Positions 1-10,997 of a DNA stretch of 28,069 nucleotides are shown piece by piece. How positions within the stretch are numbered: position 1 is the stretch's first letter; each line of letters begins with the position of its first letter. Source of the DNA: Cyanophora paradoxa (Eukaryota; Glaucocystophyceae; Cyanophorales; Cyanophoraceae); NCBI GenBank assembly GCA_004431415.1, contig QPMI01000382.1:1-28069 (forward strand), written 5' to 3'. The position numbers and the translations under genes were made by a program. The notes beneath the pieces were generated by a model. That model did no database searches, was not told where the DNA came from, and was given only the letters and a program-made list of their open reading frames with translations.

Positions 1-3000
1 AAACCTGGGGCCTTCGACTGAGTGACTTGCTGGTGGGTGGGTCATCTGCCTAAGGCTAGCGCCTTGTGCATATTCCCCCAGAGAGATTTGGGGTGCATCT
101 TTCTTCTATTTTGTGGCAGATCGGAAACCTGGGGCCTTCGACTGAGTGACTTGCTGGTGGGTGGGTCATCTGCCTAAGGCTAGCGCCTTGTGCATATTCC
201 CCCAGAGAGATTTGGGGTGCATCTTTCTTCTTTTTCTGGCAGATTGGAAACCTGGGGCCTTGACTGAGTGACTTGCTGGTGGGTGGGTCATCTGCCTAAG
301 GCTAGCGCCTTGTGCATATTCCCCCAGAGAGATTTGGGGTGCATCTTTCTTCTATTTTCTGGCAGATCGGAAACCTGGGGCCTTCGACTGAGTGACTTGC
401 TGGTGGGTGGGTCATCTGCCTAAGGCTAGCGCCTTGTGCATATTCCCCCAGAGAGATTTGGGGTGCATCTTTCTTCTATTTTGTGGCAGATCGGAAACCT
501 GGGGCCTTCGACTGAGTGACTTGCTGGTGGGTGGGTCATCTGCCTAAGGCTAGCGCCTTGTGCATATTCCCCAGAGAGATTTGGGGTGCATCTTTCTTCT
601 TTTTCTGGCAGATTGGAAACCTGGGGCCTTCGACTGAGTGACTTGCTTTAGGTGGGTCATCTGCCTAAGGCTAGCGCCTTGTGCATATTCCCCCAGAGAG
701 ATTTGGGGTGCATCTTTCTTCTTTTTGTGGCAGATCGGAAACCTGGGGCCTTCGACTGAGTGACTTGCTGGTGGGTGGGTCATCTGCCTAAGGCTAGCGC
801 CTTGTGCATATTCCCCCAGAGAGATTTGGGGTGCATCTTTCTTCTATTTTTGGCAGATCGGAAACCTGGGGCCTTCGACTGAGTGACTTGCTGGTGGGTG
901 GGTCATCTGCCTAAGGCTAGCGCCTTGTGCATATTCCCCAGAGAGATTTGGGGTGCATCCTTCTTCTATTTTTGGCAGATCGGAAACCTGGGGCCTTCGA
1001 CTGAGTGACTTGCTGGTGGGTGGGTCATCTGCCTAAGGCTAGCGCCTTGTGCATATTCCCCCAGAGAGATTTGGGGTGCATCTTTCTTCTTTTTCTGGCA
1101 GATGGAAACCTGGGGCCTTCGACTGAGTGACTTGCTGGTGGGTGGGTCATCTGCCTAAGGCTAGCGCCTTGTGCATATTCCCCCAGAGAGATTTGGGGTG
1201 CATCTTTCTTCTTTTTCTGGCAGATCGGAAACCTGGGGCCTTCGACTGAGTGACTTGCTGGTGGGTGGGTCATCTGCCTAAGGCTAGCGCCTTGTGCATA
1301 TTCCCCCAGAGAGATTTGGGGTGCATCTTTCTTCTATTTTCTGGCAGATCGGAAACCTGGGGCCTTCGACTGAGTGACTTGCTGGTGGTGGGTCATCTGC
1401 CTAAGGCTAGCGCCTTGTGCATATTCCCCCAGAGAGATTTGGGGTGCATCTTTCTTCTATTTTGTGGCAGATCGGAAACCTGGGGCCTTCGACTGAGTGA
1501 CTTGCTGGTGGGTGGGTCATCTGCCTAAGGCTAGCGCCTTGTGCATATTCCCCAGAGAGATTTGGGGTGCATCTTTCTTCTTTTTTGGCAGATCGGAAAC
1601 CTGGGGCCTTCGACTGAGTGACTTGCTGGTGGGTGGGTCATCTGCCTAAGGCTAGCGCCTTGTGCATATTCCCCCAGAGAGATTTGGGGTGCATCTTTCT
1701 TCTTTTTTTGGCAGATTGGAAACCTGGGGCCTTGACTGAGTGACTTGCTGGTGGTGGGTCATCTGCCTAAGGCTAGCGCCTTGTGCATATTCCCCAGAGA
1801 GATTTGGGGTGCATCTTTCTTCTATTTTGTGCAGATCGAAACCTGGGGCCTTCGACTGAGTGACTTGCTGGTGGGTGGGTCATCTGCCTAAGGCTAGCGC
1901 CTTGTGCATATTCCCCAGAGAGATTTGGGGTGCATCTTTCTTCTTTTTTGGCAGATCGGAAACCTGGGGCCTTCGACTGAGTGACTTGCTGGTGGTGGGT
2001 CATCTGCCTAAGGCTAGCGCCTTGTGCATATTCCCCAGAGAGATTTGGGGTGCATCTTTCTTCTATTTTCTGGCAGATTGGAAACCTGGGGCCTTCGACT
2101 GAGTGACTTGCTGTTAGGTGGGTCATCTGCCTAAGGCTAGCGCCTTGTGCATATTCCCCAGAGAGATTTGGGGTGCATCTTTCTTCTTTTTCTGGCAGAT
2201 TGGAAACCTGGGGCCTTCGACTGAGTGACTTGCTGGTGGGTGGGTCATCTGCCTAAGGCTAGCGCCTTGTGCATATTCCCCCAGAGAGATTTGGGGTGCA
2301 TCTTTCTTCTTTTTTGGCAGATCGGAAACCTGGGGCCTTCGACTGAGTGACTTGCTGGTGGGTGGGTCATCTGCCTAAGGCTAGCGCCTTGTGCATATTC
2401 CCCCAGAGAGATTTGGGGTGCATCTTTCTTCTTTTTTGGCAGATGGAAACCTGGGGCCTTGACTGAGTGACTTGCTGGTGGGTGGGTCATCTGCCTAAGG
2501 CTAGCGCCTTGTGCATATTCCCCCAGAGAGATTTGGGGTGCATCTTTCTTCTTCTTTCTGGCAGATTGGAAACCTGGGGCCTTCGACTGAGTGACTTGCT
2601 GGTGGGTGGGTCATCTGCCTAAGGCTAGCGCCTTGTGCATATTCCCCCAGAGAGATTTGGGGTGCATCTTTCTTCTTTTTCTGGCAGATTGGAAACCTGG
2701 GGCCTTCGACTGAGTGACTTGCTGGTGGGTGGGTCATCTGCCTAAGGCTAGCGCCTTGTGCATATTCCCCCAGAGAGATTTGGGGTGCATCTTTCTTCTA
2801 TTTTCTGGCAGATCGGAAACCTGGGGCCTTCGACTGAGTGACTTGCTGGTGGGTGGGTCATCTGCCTAAGGCTAGCGCCTTGTGCATATTCCCCAGAGAG
2901 ATTTGGGGTGCATCTTTCTTCTATTTTGGCAGATCGGAAACCTGGGGCCTTCGACTGAGTGACTTGCTGTGGGTGGGTCATCTGCCTAAGGCTAGCGCCT

Positions 3001-6000
3001 TGTGCATATTCCCCAGAGAGATTTGGGGTGCATCTTTCTTCTTTTTTGGCAGATCGGAAACCTGGGGCCTTCGACTGAGTGACTTGCTGGTGGGTGGGTC
3101 ATCTGCCTAAGGCTAGCGCCTTGTGCATATTCCCCAGAGAGATTTGGGGTGCATCTTTCTTCTTTTTTGGCAGATCGGAAACCTGGGGCCTTCGACTGAG
3201 TGACTTGCTGGTGGGTGGGTCATCTGCCTAAGGCTAGCGCCTTGTGCATATTCCCCAGAGAGATTTGGGGTGCATCTTTCTTCTTTTTCTGGCAGATTGG
3301 AAACCTGGGGCCTTCGACTGAGTGACTTGCTGTGGTGGGTCATCTGCCTAAGGCTAGCGCCTTGTGCATATTCCCCCAGAGAGATTTGGGGTGCATCTTT
3401 CTTCTTTTTCTGGCAGATTGGAAACCTGGGGCCTTCGACTGAGTGACTTGCATGTGGGTGGGTCATCTGCCTAAGGCTAGCGCCTTGTGCATATTCCCCC
3501 AGAGAGATTTGGGGTGCATCTTTCTTCTTTTTTGGCAGATCGGAAACCTGGGGCCTTCGACTGAGTGACTTGCTGGTGGGTGGGTCATCTGCCTAAGGCT
3601 AGCGCCTTGTGCATATTCCCCAGAGAGATTTGGGGTGCATCTTTCTTCTATTTTTGGCAGATCGGAAACCTGGGGCCTTCGACTGAGTGACTTGCTGGTG
3701 GGTGGGTCATCTGCCTAAGGCTAGCGCCTTGTGCATATTCCCCAGAGAGATTTGGGGTGCATCTTTCTTCTTTTTCTGGCAGATTGGAAACCTGGGGCCT
3801 TCGACTGAGTGACTTGCTTTTAGGTGGGTCATCTGCCTAAGGCTAGCGCCTTGTGCATATTCCCCCAGAGAGATTTGGGTGCATCTTTCTTCTTTTTTCT
3901 GGCAGATCGGAAACCTGGGGCCTTCGACTGAGTGACTTGCTGGTGGGTGGGTCATCTGCCTAAGGCTAGCGCCTTGTGCATATTCCCCAGAGAGATTTGG
4001 GGTGCATCTTTCTTCTATTTTGTGGCAGATCGAAACCTGGGGCCTTCGACTGAGTGACTTGCTGGTGGGTGGGTCATCTGCCTAAGGCTAGCGCCTTGTG
4101 CATATTCCCCAGAGAGATTTGGGGTGCATCTTTCTTCTTTTTCTGGCAGATTGGAAACCTGGGGCCTTCGACTGAGTGACTTGCTTTAAGGTGGGTCATC
4201 TGCCTAAGGCTAGCGCCTTGTGCATATTCCCCAGAGAGATTTGGGGTGCATCTTTCTTCTTTTTTGGCAGATGGAAACCTGGGGCCTTCGACTGAGTGAC
4301 TTGCTGGTGGTGGGTCATCTGCCTAAGGCTAGCGCCTTGTGCATATTCCCCCAGAGAGATTTGGGGTGCATCTTTCTTTGATTTTGTCACAGATCCTGAA
4401 CCTGGGGCCTTCGACTGAGTGACTTGCTGGTGGGTGGGTCATCTTCCTAAGGCTAGCGCCTTGGGCATATTCCCACAGAGAGATTTGGGGTGCATCTTTC
4501 TTCTTTTTTCTGGCAGATTGGAAACCTGGGGCCTTCGACTGAGTGACTTGCTTTAAGGTGGGTCATCTGCCTAAGGCTAGCGCCTTGTGCATATTCCCCC
4601 AGAGAGATTTGAAGTGCATCTTTCTTCTATTTTGTGGCAGATCGGAAACCTGGGGCCTTCGACTGAGTGACTTGTGGTGGGTGGGTCATCTGCCTAAGGC
4701 TAGCGCCTTGTGCATATTCCCCAGAGAGATTTGGGGTGCATCTTTCTTCTTTTTCTGGCAGATTGGAAACCTGGGGCCTTCGACTGAGTGACTTGCTTGG
4801 TGGGTCATCTGCCTAAGGCTAGCGCCTTGGCATATTCCCCAGAGAGATTTGGGGTGCATCTTTCTTCTTTTTCTGGCAGATTGGAAACCTGGGGCCTTCG
4901 ACTGAGTGACTTGCTGTGGTGGGTCATCTGCCTAAGGCTAGCGCCTTGTGCATATTCCCCAGAGAGATTTGGGGTGCATCTTTCTTCTTTTTCTGGCAGA
5001 TTGGAAACTGGGGCCTTCGACTGAGTGACTTGCTGTGGTGGGTCATCTGCCTAAGGCTAGCGCCTTGTGCATATTCCCCAGAGAGATTTGGGGTGCATCT
5101 TTCTTCTTTTTCTGGCAGATTGGGAACCTGGGGCCTTCGACTGAGTGACTTGCTGGTGGGTGGGTCATCTGCCTAAGGCTAGCGCCTTGTGCATATTCCC
5201 CAGAGAGATTTGGGGTGCATCTTTCTTCTTTTTTGGCAGATCGAAACCTGGGGCCTTCGACTGAGTGACTTGTGGTGGGTGGGTCATCTGCCTAAGGCTA
5301 GCGCCTTGGCATATTCCCCAGAGAGATTTGGGGTGCATCTTTCTTCTATTTTGGCAGATCGGAAACTGGGGCCTTCGACTGAGTGACTTGTGGTGGTGGG
5401 TCATCTGCCTAAGGCTAGCGCCTTGGCATATTCCCCAGAGAGATTTGGGGTGCATCTTTCTTCTTTTTCTGGCAGATTGGAAACTGGGGCCTTCGACTGA
5501 GTGACTTGCTTTGGTGGGTCATCTGCCTAAGGCTAGCGCCTTGTGCATATTCCCCAGAGAGATTTGGGGTGCATCTTTCTTCTTTTTCTGGCAGATTGGA
5601 AACTGGGGCCTTCGACTGAGTGACTTGCTGGTGGGTGGGTCATCTTCCTAAGGCTAGCGCCTTGTGCATATTCCCCCAGAGAGATTTGGGGTGCATCTTT
5701 CTTTATTTTGTCGCAGATCGGAAACCTGGGGCCTTCGACTGAGTGACTTGCTGGTGGGTGGGTCATCTTCCTAAGGCTAGCGCCTTGTGCATATTCCCCC
5801 AGAGAGATTTGGGGTGCATCTTTCTTCTATTTTGCAGATCGGAAACTGGGCCTTCGACTGAGTGACTTGTGGTGGGTGGGTCATCTGCCTAAGGCTAGCG
5901 CCTTGTGCATATTCCCCCAGAGAGATTTGGGGTGCATCTTTCTTCTTTTTCTGGCAGATTGGAAACCTGGGGCCTTCGACTGAGTGACTTGCTTTAGGTG

Positions 6001-9000
6001 GGTCATCTGCCTAAGGCTAGCGCCTTGTGCATATTCCCCCAGAGAGATTTGGGGTGCATCTTTCTTCTTTTTTCTGGCAGATTGGAATCTGGGGCCTTCG
6101 ACTGAGTGACTTGCTGGTGGGTGGGTCATCTCCTAAGGCTAGCGCCTTGGCATATTCCCCAGAGAGATTTGGGGTGCATCTTTCTTTATTTTGTCCAGAT
6201 CTAAACCTGGGGCTTCGACTGAGTGACTTGTGGTGGGTGGGTCATCTCCTAAGGCTAGCGCCTTGGCATATTCCCCAGAGAGATTTGGGGTGCATCTTTC
6301 TTCTATTTTGCAGATCGGAAACTGGGGCCTTCGACTGAGTGACTTGTGGTGGTGGGTCATCTGCCTAAGGCTAGCGCCTTGGCATATTCCCCAGAGAGAT
6401 TTGGGGTGCATCTTTCTTCTTTTTTCTGGCAGATTGGAAACTGGGGCCTTCGACTGAGTGACTTGCTTTAGGTGGGTCATCTGCCTAAGGCTAGCGCCTT
6501 GTGCATATTCCCCAGAGAGATTTGGGTGCATCTTTCTTTTTTTCTGGCAGATTGGAACTGGGGCCTTCGACTGAGTGACTTGTGGTGGGTGGGTCATCTT
6601 CCTAAGGCTAGCGCCTTGGCATATTCCCCAGAGAGATTTGGGGTGCATCTTTCTTTATTTTGTCACAGATCTGAAACCTGGGGCTTCGACTGAGTGACTT
6701 GTGGTGGGTGGGTCATCTGCCTAAGGCTAGCGCCTTGGCATATTCCCCAGAGAGATTTGGGGTGCATCTTTCTTCTTTTTCTGGCAGATTGGAAATCTGG
6801 GGCCTTCGACTGAGTGACTTGCTTTAGGTGGGTCATCTGCCTAAGGCTAGCGCCTTGTGCATATTCCCCAGAGAGATTTGGGGTGCATCTTCTTCTTTTT
6901 TCTGGCAGATTGGAATCTGGGGCCTTCGACTGAGTGACTTGCTGGTGGTGGGTCATCTGCCTAAGGCTAGCGCCTTGGCATATTCCCCAGAGAGATTTGG
7001 GGTGCATCTTTCTTTATTTTGTCCAGATCTAAACCTGGGGCTTCGACTGAGTGACTTGATGGTGGGTGGGTCATCTTCCTAAGGCTAGCGCCTTGTGCAT
7101 ATTCCCCCAGAGAGATTTGGGGTGCATCTTTCTTCTATTTTGGCAGATCGGAAATCTGGGACCTTCGACTGAGTGACTTGGTGGTGGGTGGGTCATCTGC
7201 CTAAGGCTAGCGCCTTGGTCATATTCCCCAGAGAGATTTGGGGTGCATCTTTCTTCTTTTTCTGGCAGATTGGAAATCTGGGGCCTTCGACTGAGTGACT
7301 TGCTTTTAGGTGGGTCATCTGCCTAAGGCTAGCGCCTTGTGCATATTCCCCCAGAGAGATTTGGGTGCATCTTTCTTCTTTTTCTGGCAGATTGGCAATC
7401 TGGGGCCTTCGACTGAGTGACTTGCTTTTAGGTGGGTCATCTGCCTAAGGCTAGCGCCTTGTGCATATTCCCCCAGAGAGATTTGGGTGCATCTTTCTTT
7501 ATTTTGCAGATCTAAACCTGGGGCCTTCGACTGAGTGACTTGTGGTGGGTGGGTCATCTTCCTAAGGCTAGCGCCTTGGCATATTCCCCAGAGAGATTTG
7601 GGGTGCATCTTTCTTTATTTTGTCACAGATCTGAAACCTGGGGCTTCGACTGAGTGACTTGTGGTGGGTGGGTCATCTGCCTAAGGCTAGCGCCTTGGCA
7701 TATTCCCCAGAGAGATTTGGGGTGCATCTTTCTTCTTTTTCTGGCAGATTGGAAATCTGGGGCCTTCGACTGAGTGACTTGCTTTAGGTGGGTCATCTGC
7801 CTAAGGCTAGCGCCTTGTGCATATTCCCCCAGAGAGATTTGGGGTGCATCTTCTTCTTTTTTCTGGCAGATTGGAATCTGGGGCCTTCGACTGAGTGACT
7901 TGATGGTGGTGGGTCATCTTCCTAAGGCTAGCGCCTTGGCATATTCCCCCAGAGAGATTTGGGGTGCATCTTTCTTTATTTTGTCACAGATCTAAACCTG
8001 GGGCTTCGACTGAGTGACTTGATGGTGGGTGGGTCATCTTCCTAAGGCTAGCGCCTTGGCATATTCCCCAGAGAGATTTGGGGTGCATCTTTCTTCTATT
8101 TTGCCACAGATCGGAAATCTGGGACCTTCGACTGAGTGACTTGGTGGTGGGTGGGTCATCTGCCTAAGGCTAGCGCCTTGGTCATATTCCCCAGAGAGAT
8201 TTGGGGTGCATCTTTCTTCTTTTTCTGGCAGATTGGAAATCTGGGGCCTTCGACTGAGTGACTTGCTTTTAGGTGGGTCATCTGCCTAAGGCTAGCGCCT
8301 TGTGCATATTCCCCCAGAGAGATTTGGGGTGCATCTTTCTTCTTTTTTCTGGCAGATTGGCAATCTGGGGCCTTCGACTGAGTGACTTGATGGTGGGTGG
8401 GTCATCTTCCTAAGGCTAGCGCCTTGGGCATATTCCCCCAGAGAGATTTGGGGTGCATCTTTCTTTATTTTGTCACAGATCCTAAACCTGGGGCCTTCGA
8501 CTGAGTGACTTGATGGTGGGTGGGTCATCTTCCTAAGGCTAGCGCCTTGGGCATATTCCCCCAGAGAGATTTGGGGTGCATCTTTCTTTGATTTTGTCAC
8601 AGATCCTAAACCTGGGGACTTCGACTGAGTGACTTGATGGTGGGTGGGTCATCTGCCTAAGGCTAGCGCCTTGGTCATATTCCCCCAGAGAGATTTGGGG
8701 TGCATCTTTCTTCTTTTTCTGGCAGATTGGAAATCTGGGGCCTTCGACTGAGTGACTTGCTTTTAGGTGGGTCATCTGCCTAAGGCTAGCGCCTTGTGCA
8801 TATTCCCCCAGAGAGATTTGGGGTGCATCTTTCTTCTTTTTTCTGGCAGATTGGCAATCTGGGGCCTTCGACTGAGTGACTTGATGGTGGGTGGGTCATC
8901 TTCCTAAGGCTAGCGCCTTGGGCATATTCCCCCAGAGAGATTTGGGGTGCATCTTTCTTTGATTTTGTCACAGATCCTAAACCTGGGGACTTCGAGTGAG

Positions 9001-9639
9001 TGAGTTGATGGTGGGTGGGTCATCTTCCTAAGGCTAGCGCCTTGGTCATATTCCCCAGAGAGATTTGGGGTGCATCTTTCTTCTATTTTGCCACAGATCG
9101 GAAATCTGGGCCTTCGACTGAGTGACTTGGTGGTGGGTGGGTCATCTGCCTAAGGCTAGCGCCTTGGTCATATTCCCCCAGAGAGATTTGGGGTGCATCT
9201 TTCTTCTTTTTCTGGCAGATTGGAAATCTGGGGCCTTCGACTGAGTGACTTGCTTTTAGGTGGGTCATCTGCCTAAGGCTAGCGCCTTGGCATATTCCCC
9301 CAGAGAGATTTGGGGTGCATCTTTCTTCTTTTTTCTGGCAGATTGGCAATCTGGGGCCTTCGACTGAGTGACTTGATGGTGGGTGGGTCATCTTCCTAAG
9401 GCTAGCGCCTTGGGCATATTCCCCCAGAGAGATTTGGGGTGCATCTTTCTTTGATTTTGTCACAGATCCTAAACCTGGGGACTTCGAGTGAGTGACTTGG
9501 TGGTGGGTGGGTCATCTTCCTAAGGCTAGCGCCTTGGTCATATTCCCCCAGAGAGATTTGGGGTGCATCTTTCTTCTATTTTGCCACAGATCGGAAATGT
9601 GGGACCTTCGACTGAGTGACTTGGTGGTGGGTGGGTCAT

Positions 9640-9680
9640 CTGCCTAAGGCTGTGCATCTTTCTTTGATTTTGTCACAGAT
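9640..9680. repeat. Internally deleted satellite monomer
   Basis: The monomer runs CTGCCTAAGGCT directly into GTGCATCTTTC at about 9651/9652. It lacks the ~35 bp (rest of the GCTAGCGCC hairpin, the CATATTCCCCC tract and GAGAGATTTGGG) present in every neighbouring monomer. It is the clearest large deletion in the array and can serve as a unique marker. Confidence 0.85.
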
Positions 9681-9938
9681 CCTAAACCTGGGGACTTCGA
9701 GTGAGTGAGTTGATGGTGGGTGGGTCATCTTCCTAAGGCTAGCGCCTTGGTCATATTCCCCCAGAGAGATTTGGGGTGCATCTTTCTTCTATTTTGCCAC
9801 AGATCGGAAATCTGGGACCTTCGACTGAGTGACTTGGTGGTGGGTGGGTCATCTGCCTAAGGCTAGCGCCTTTGTCATATTCCCCCAGAGAGATTTGGGG
9901 TGCATCTTTCTTCTTTTTCTGGCAGATTGGAAATCTGG

Positions 9939-9944
9939 GGCCTT
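9939..9944. repeat. Target site duplication, left copy
   Basis: GGCCTT lies immediately outside the left TIR and is repeated directly outside the right TIR. In uninterrupted monomers it occurs once, in CTGGGGCCTTCGACTG. Six bp is the usual Polinton integrase duplication length. Confidence 0.92.
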
Positions 9945-10050
9945 AGCTGAGCTTGGCGCGGTGTCTCCAACAATTAAATCCGCGAATTCTTACGATTTAC
10001 CGTAACAGCATCAAATCTAATCGAAAATCACCGTAAGGCTCAGTGTCACG

Positions 10051-10104
10051 ATCGATTCATCTTCGATTCACTCGATTCATCTTCGATTCAATCGATTCAA
10101 TTCA
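10051..10104. repeat. CGATTC iteron-like block, left TIR
   Basis: Degenerate tandem ATCGATTC / ATCTTCGATTC units. The copy number differs by one 11-bp unit between the two TIRs, so the block is evolving by slippage. It could be a protein-binding iteron array near the replication end; that is inference only. Confidence 0.8.
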
Positions 10105-10179
10105 ACTTTTTATGCGCGGTGACTTCGTTAAGTCGGCAGAATGCCTCTTCTCCCACGATTCCGCACGATAGACAGTAAG

Positions 10180-10234
10180 GAGATCTATTGTACAATCGAT
10201 TCCGCAAGATAAGCGGCAATGTACAATAGATCTC
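10180..10234. repeat. 15-bp inverted repeat inside left TIR
   Basis: GAGATCTATTGTACA (10180-10194) pairs perfectly with TGTACAATAGATCTC (10220-10234). The 25-base spacer itself contains CCGC...GCGG, so a two-tier hairpin can form. Direct copies of CGCACGATAGACAGTAA / CGCACGATAAACAGTAA flank the arms. It is a candidate site for replication or integrase protein binding. Confidence 0.8.
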
Positions 10235-10356
10235 GCACGATAAACAGTAACAATTCACCTTTTTTCGCGCGGTGTCTCCCACGATAACAACACGCTTCAA
10301 TAAAAATAAATCTTACGTCGGGTTTCGCCCTTCCCCCGTCGTTTTCGGTGCAGCAA

Positions 10357-10468
10357 ATGGTTGCGCAACCATTTTTTTTGGTTGCGCAACCACCGCAACC
10401 AGGTCGCGCAACCACCGCAACCAGGTCGCGCAACCATTTTTTTTGGTTGCGCAACCACCCCGCAACCA
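10357..10468. repeat. TTGCGCAA palindrome cluster, left TIR inner end
   Basis: ATGGTTGCGCAACCAT (10357-10372) is a perfect 16-bp palindrome. It is followed by GGTTGCGCAACC at 10380-10391, two CACCGCAACCAGGTCGCGCA-type units, a further T-tract and GGTTGCGCAACC, and then ACCCCGCAACCA. The layout of palindromes separated by T8 tracts looks like a clustered binding site. The last units sit directly beyond the integrase stop codon. Confidence 0.85.
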
Positions 10469-10473
10469 TTTTT

Positions 10474-10995
10474 TTACGATCCCCCGCGCTTCGTTACGCC
10501 GCTCCTCAAATTGTATCGGCGCCTCACGACCCTACTTCGATTGGGTCTGACGCCCTCCTTCGCTACCAACCGATTCACCTTATTCGTTTTCTTTACGCGT
10601 TCAATGCGCTTTTGCGACGGAATCTTTATGATCTCTTCCTTATTCACCTTCTGTAATTCTTGCTTCTTAAAGCGCCGCTTTACTTCCTTCTCGTCTCCAT
10701 CGTTGTCTTCAAGAATCTTGAACCGGTTCCCATCCGACCTTCCCACTTTGTAGACCTTTTGACTGAAACGGGCGCCCTCTTTGTCGAACGCACCAACGCG
10801 ACCCTCCAAAACACGCACTGTGTCGCCCGGTTTCACGGGATTCGTTTCATTCGCCTTCACGTTGTCGTTGTGAACAGTATCCCGTAGATACACAAAAAGT
10901 TGTTTATCTACATTTGCATACACGGCGTTCGGCGAATCATTCTTTAAGGAACTATGGGGGCTATTGTTATAAATCGATAGAACTTCGGGAACCAT
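10474..10995 (-). CDS. rve integrase, C-terminal part (continuation after frameshift)
   Basis: 173 aa counted from the first ATG, but the frame is open from 11016. There it reads TTKWID before the Met, the conserved start of the post-catalytic helix, followed by YNNSPHSSLKNDSP (residues 9-22), which is characteristic of Polinton and PLV integrases. Residues 55-105 (KPGDTVRVLEGR ... GNRFKILED) fit the SH3-like C-terminal DNA-binding domain. The basic tail (RVVRRRYNLR) may aid nuclear entry. I consider it part of one interrupted integrase gene with 10998-11522, not a separate gene. The TAA at 10476-10474 lies 6 bp from the TIR. An internal start at 10995 would give a protein without catalytic residues. 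Confidence 0.85.
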   Translation of the reverse strand: MVPEVLSIYNNSPHSSLKNDSPNAVYANVDKQLFVYLRDTVHNDNVKANETNPVKPGDTVRVLEGRVGAFDKEGARFSQKVYKVGRSDGNRFKILEDNDGDEKEVKRRFKKQELQKVNKEEIIKIPSQKRIERVKKTNKVNRLVAKEGVRPNRSRVVRRRYNLRSGVTKRGGS

Positions 10996-10997
10996 AT

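Larger units (their letters stand above)
1..9944. repeat. Left satellite array, ~120-bp monomers
   Basis: About 80 head-to-tail monomers of roughly 118-125 bp. Each carries the landmarks AAACCTGGGGCCTTCGACTG, GGTGGGTGGGTCATC, CTAAGGCTAGCGCCTTG, CCCCAGAGAGATTTGGGG and a pyrimidine tract ending in GGCAGAT. Bases 1 to ~4370 are nearly homogeneous. From ~4376 a second type appears, with TTTGATTTTGTCACAGATCC in the pyrimidine-tract region, and after ~8300 three types alternate as in the right array. Most differences are 1-3 bp indels in homopolymers and GGTGGGTGGG. Reading frames on either strand are by-products of monomers whose length happens to be a multiple of three. No gene is supported here. 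Confidence 0.97.
9945..10468 (+). repeat. Left terminal inverted repeat (524 bp)
   Basis: This is the reverse complement of 20261-20795. By eye I found two differences: one substitution at 10268 (C here, T in the equivalent right position) and one 11-bp unit (CGATTCATCTT) present once less here. Homology ends after ACCCCGCAACCA at 10468, where this side runs into a T-tract and the right side continues with GGTTGCG repeats. The integrase stop codon lies 6 bp inside this edge. The TIR is expected to hold the replication origin and the integrase binding site. Confidence 0.95.

Noticed and set aside
1-9944. Repeated 60-170-aa reading frames on both strands of the satellite (minus-strand motif MTHPPASHSVEGPRF and similar)
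   Set aside because: They arise where monomers are a multiple of three long and are broken by frequent 1-2 bp indels. Both strands are equally open, and nothing indicates coding selection.
10097-10300. 67-aa frame in the left TIR, duplicated at 20429-20632
   Set aside because: It needs a TTG start, lies wholly within non-coding TIR with hairpins and repeats, and its two copies simply reflect the TIR duplication.
10185-10753. Several 60-130-aa frames through the GGTTGCG/TTGCGCAA clusters (also 20110-20544)
   Set aside because: Low-complexity translations of the repeat block on both strands; some are antisense to integrase or ATPase.
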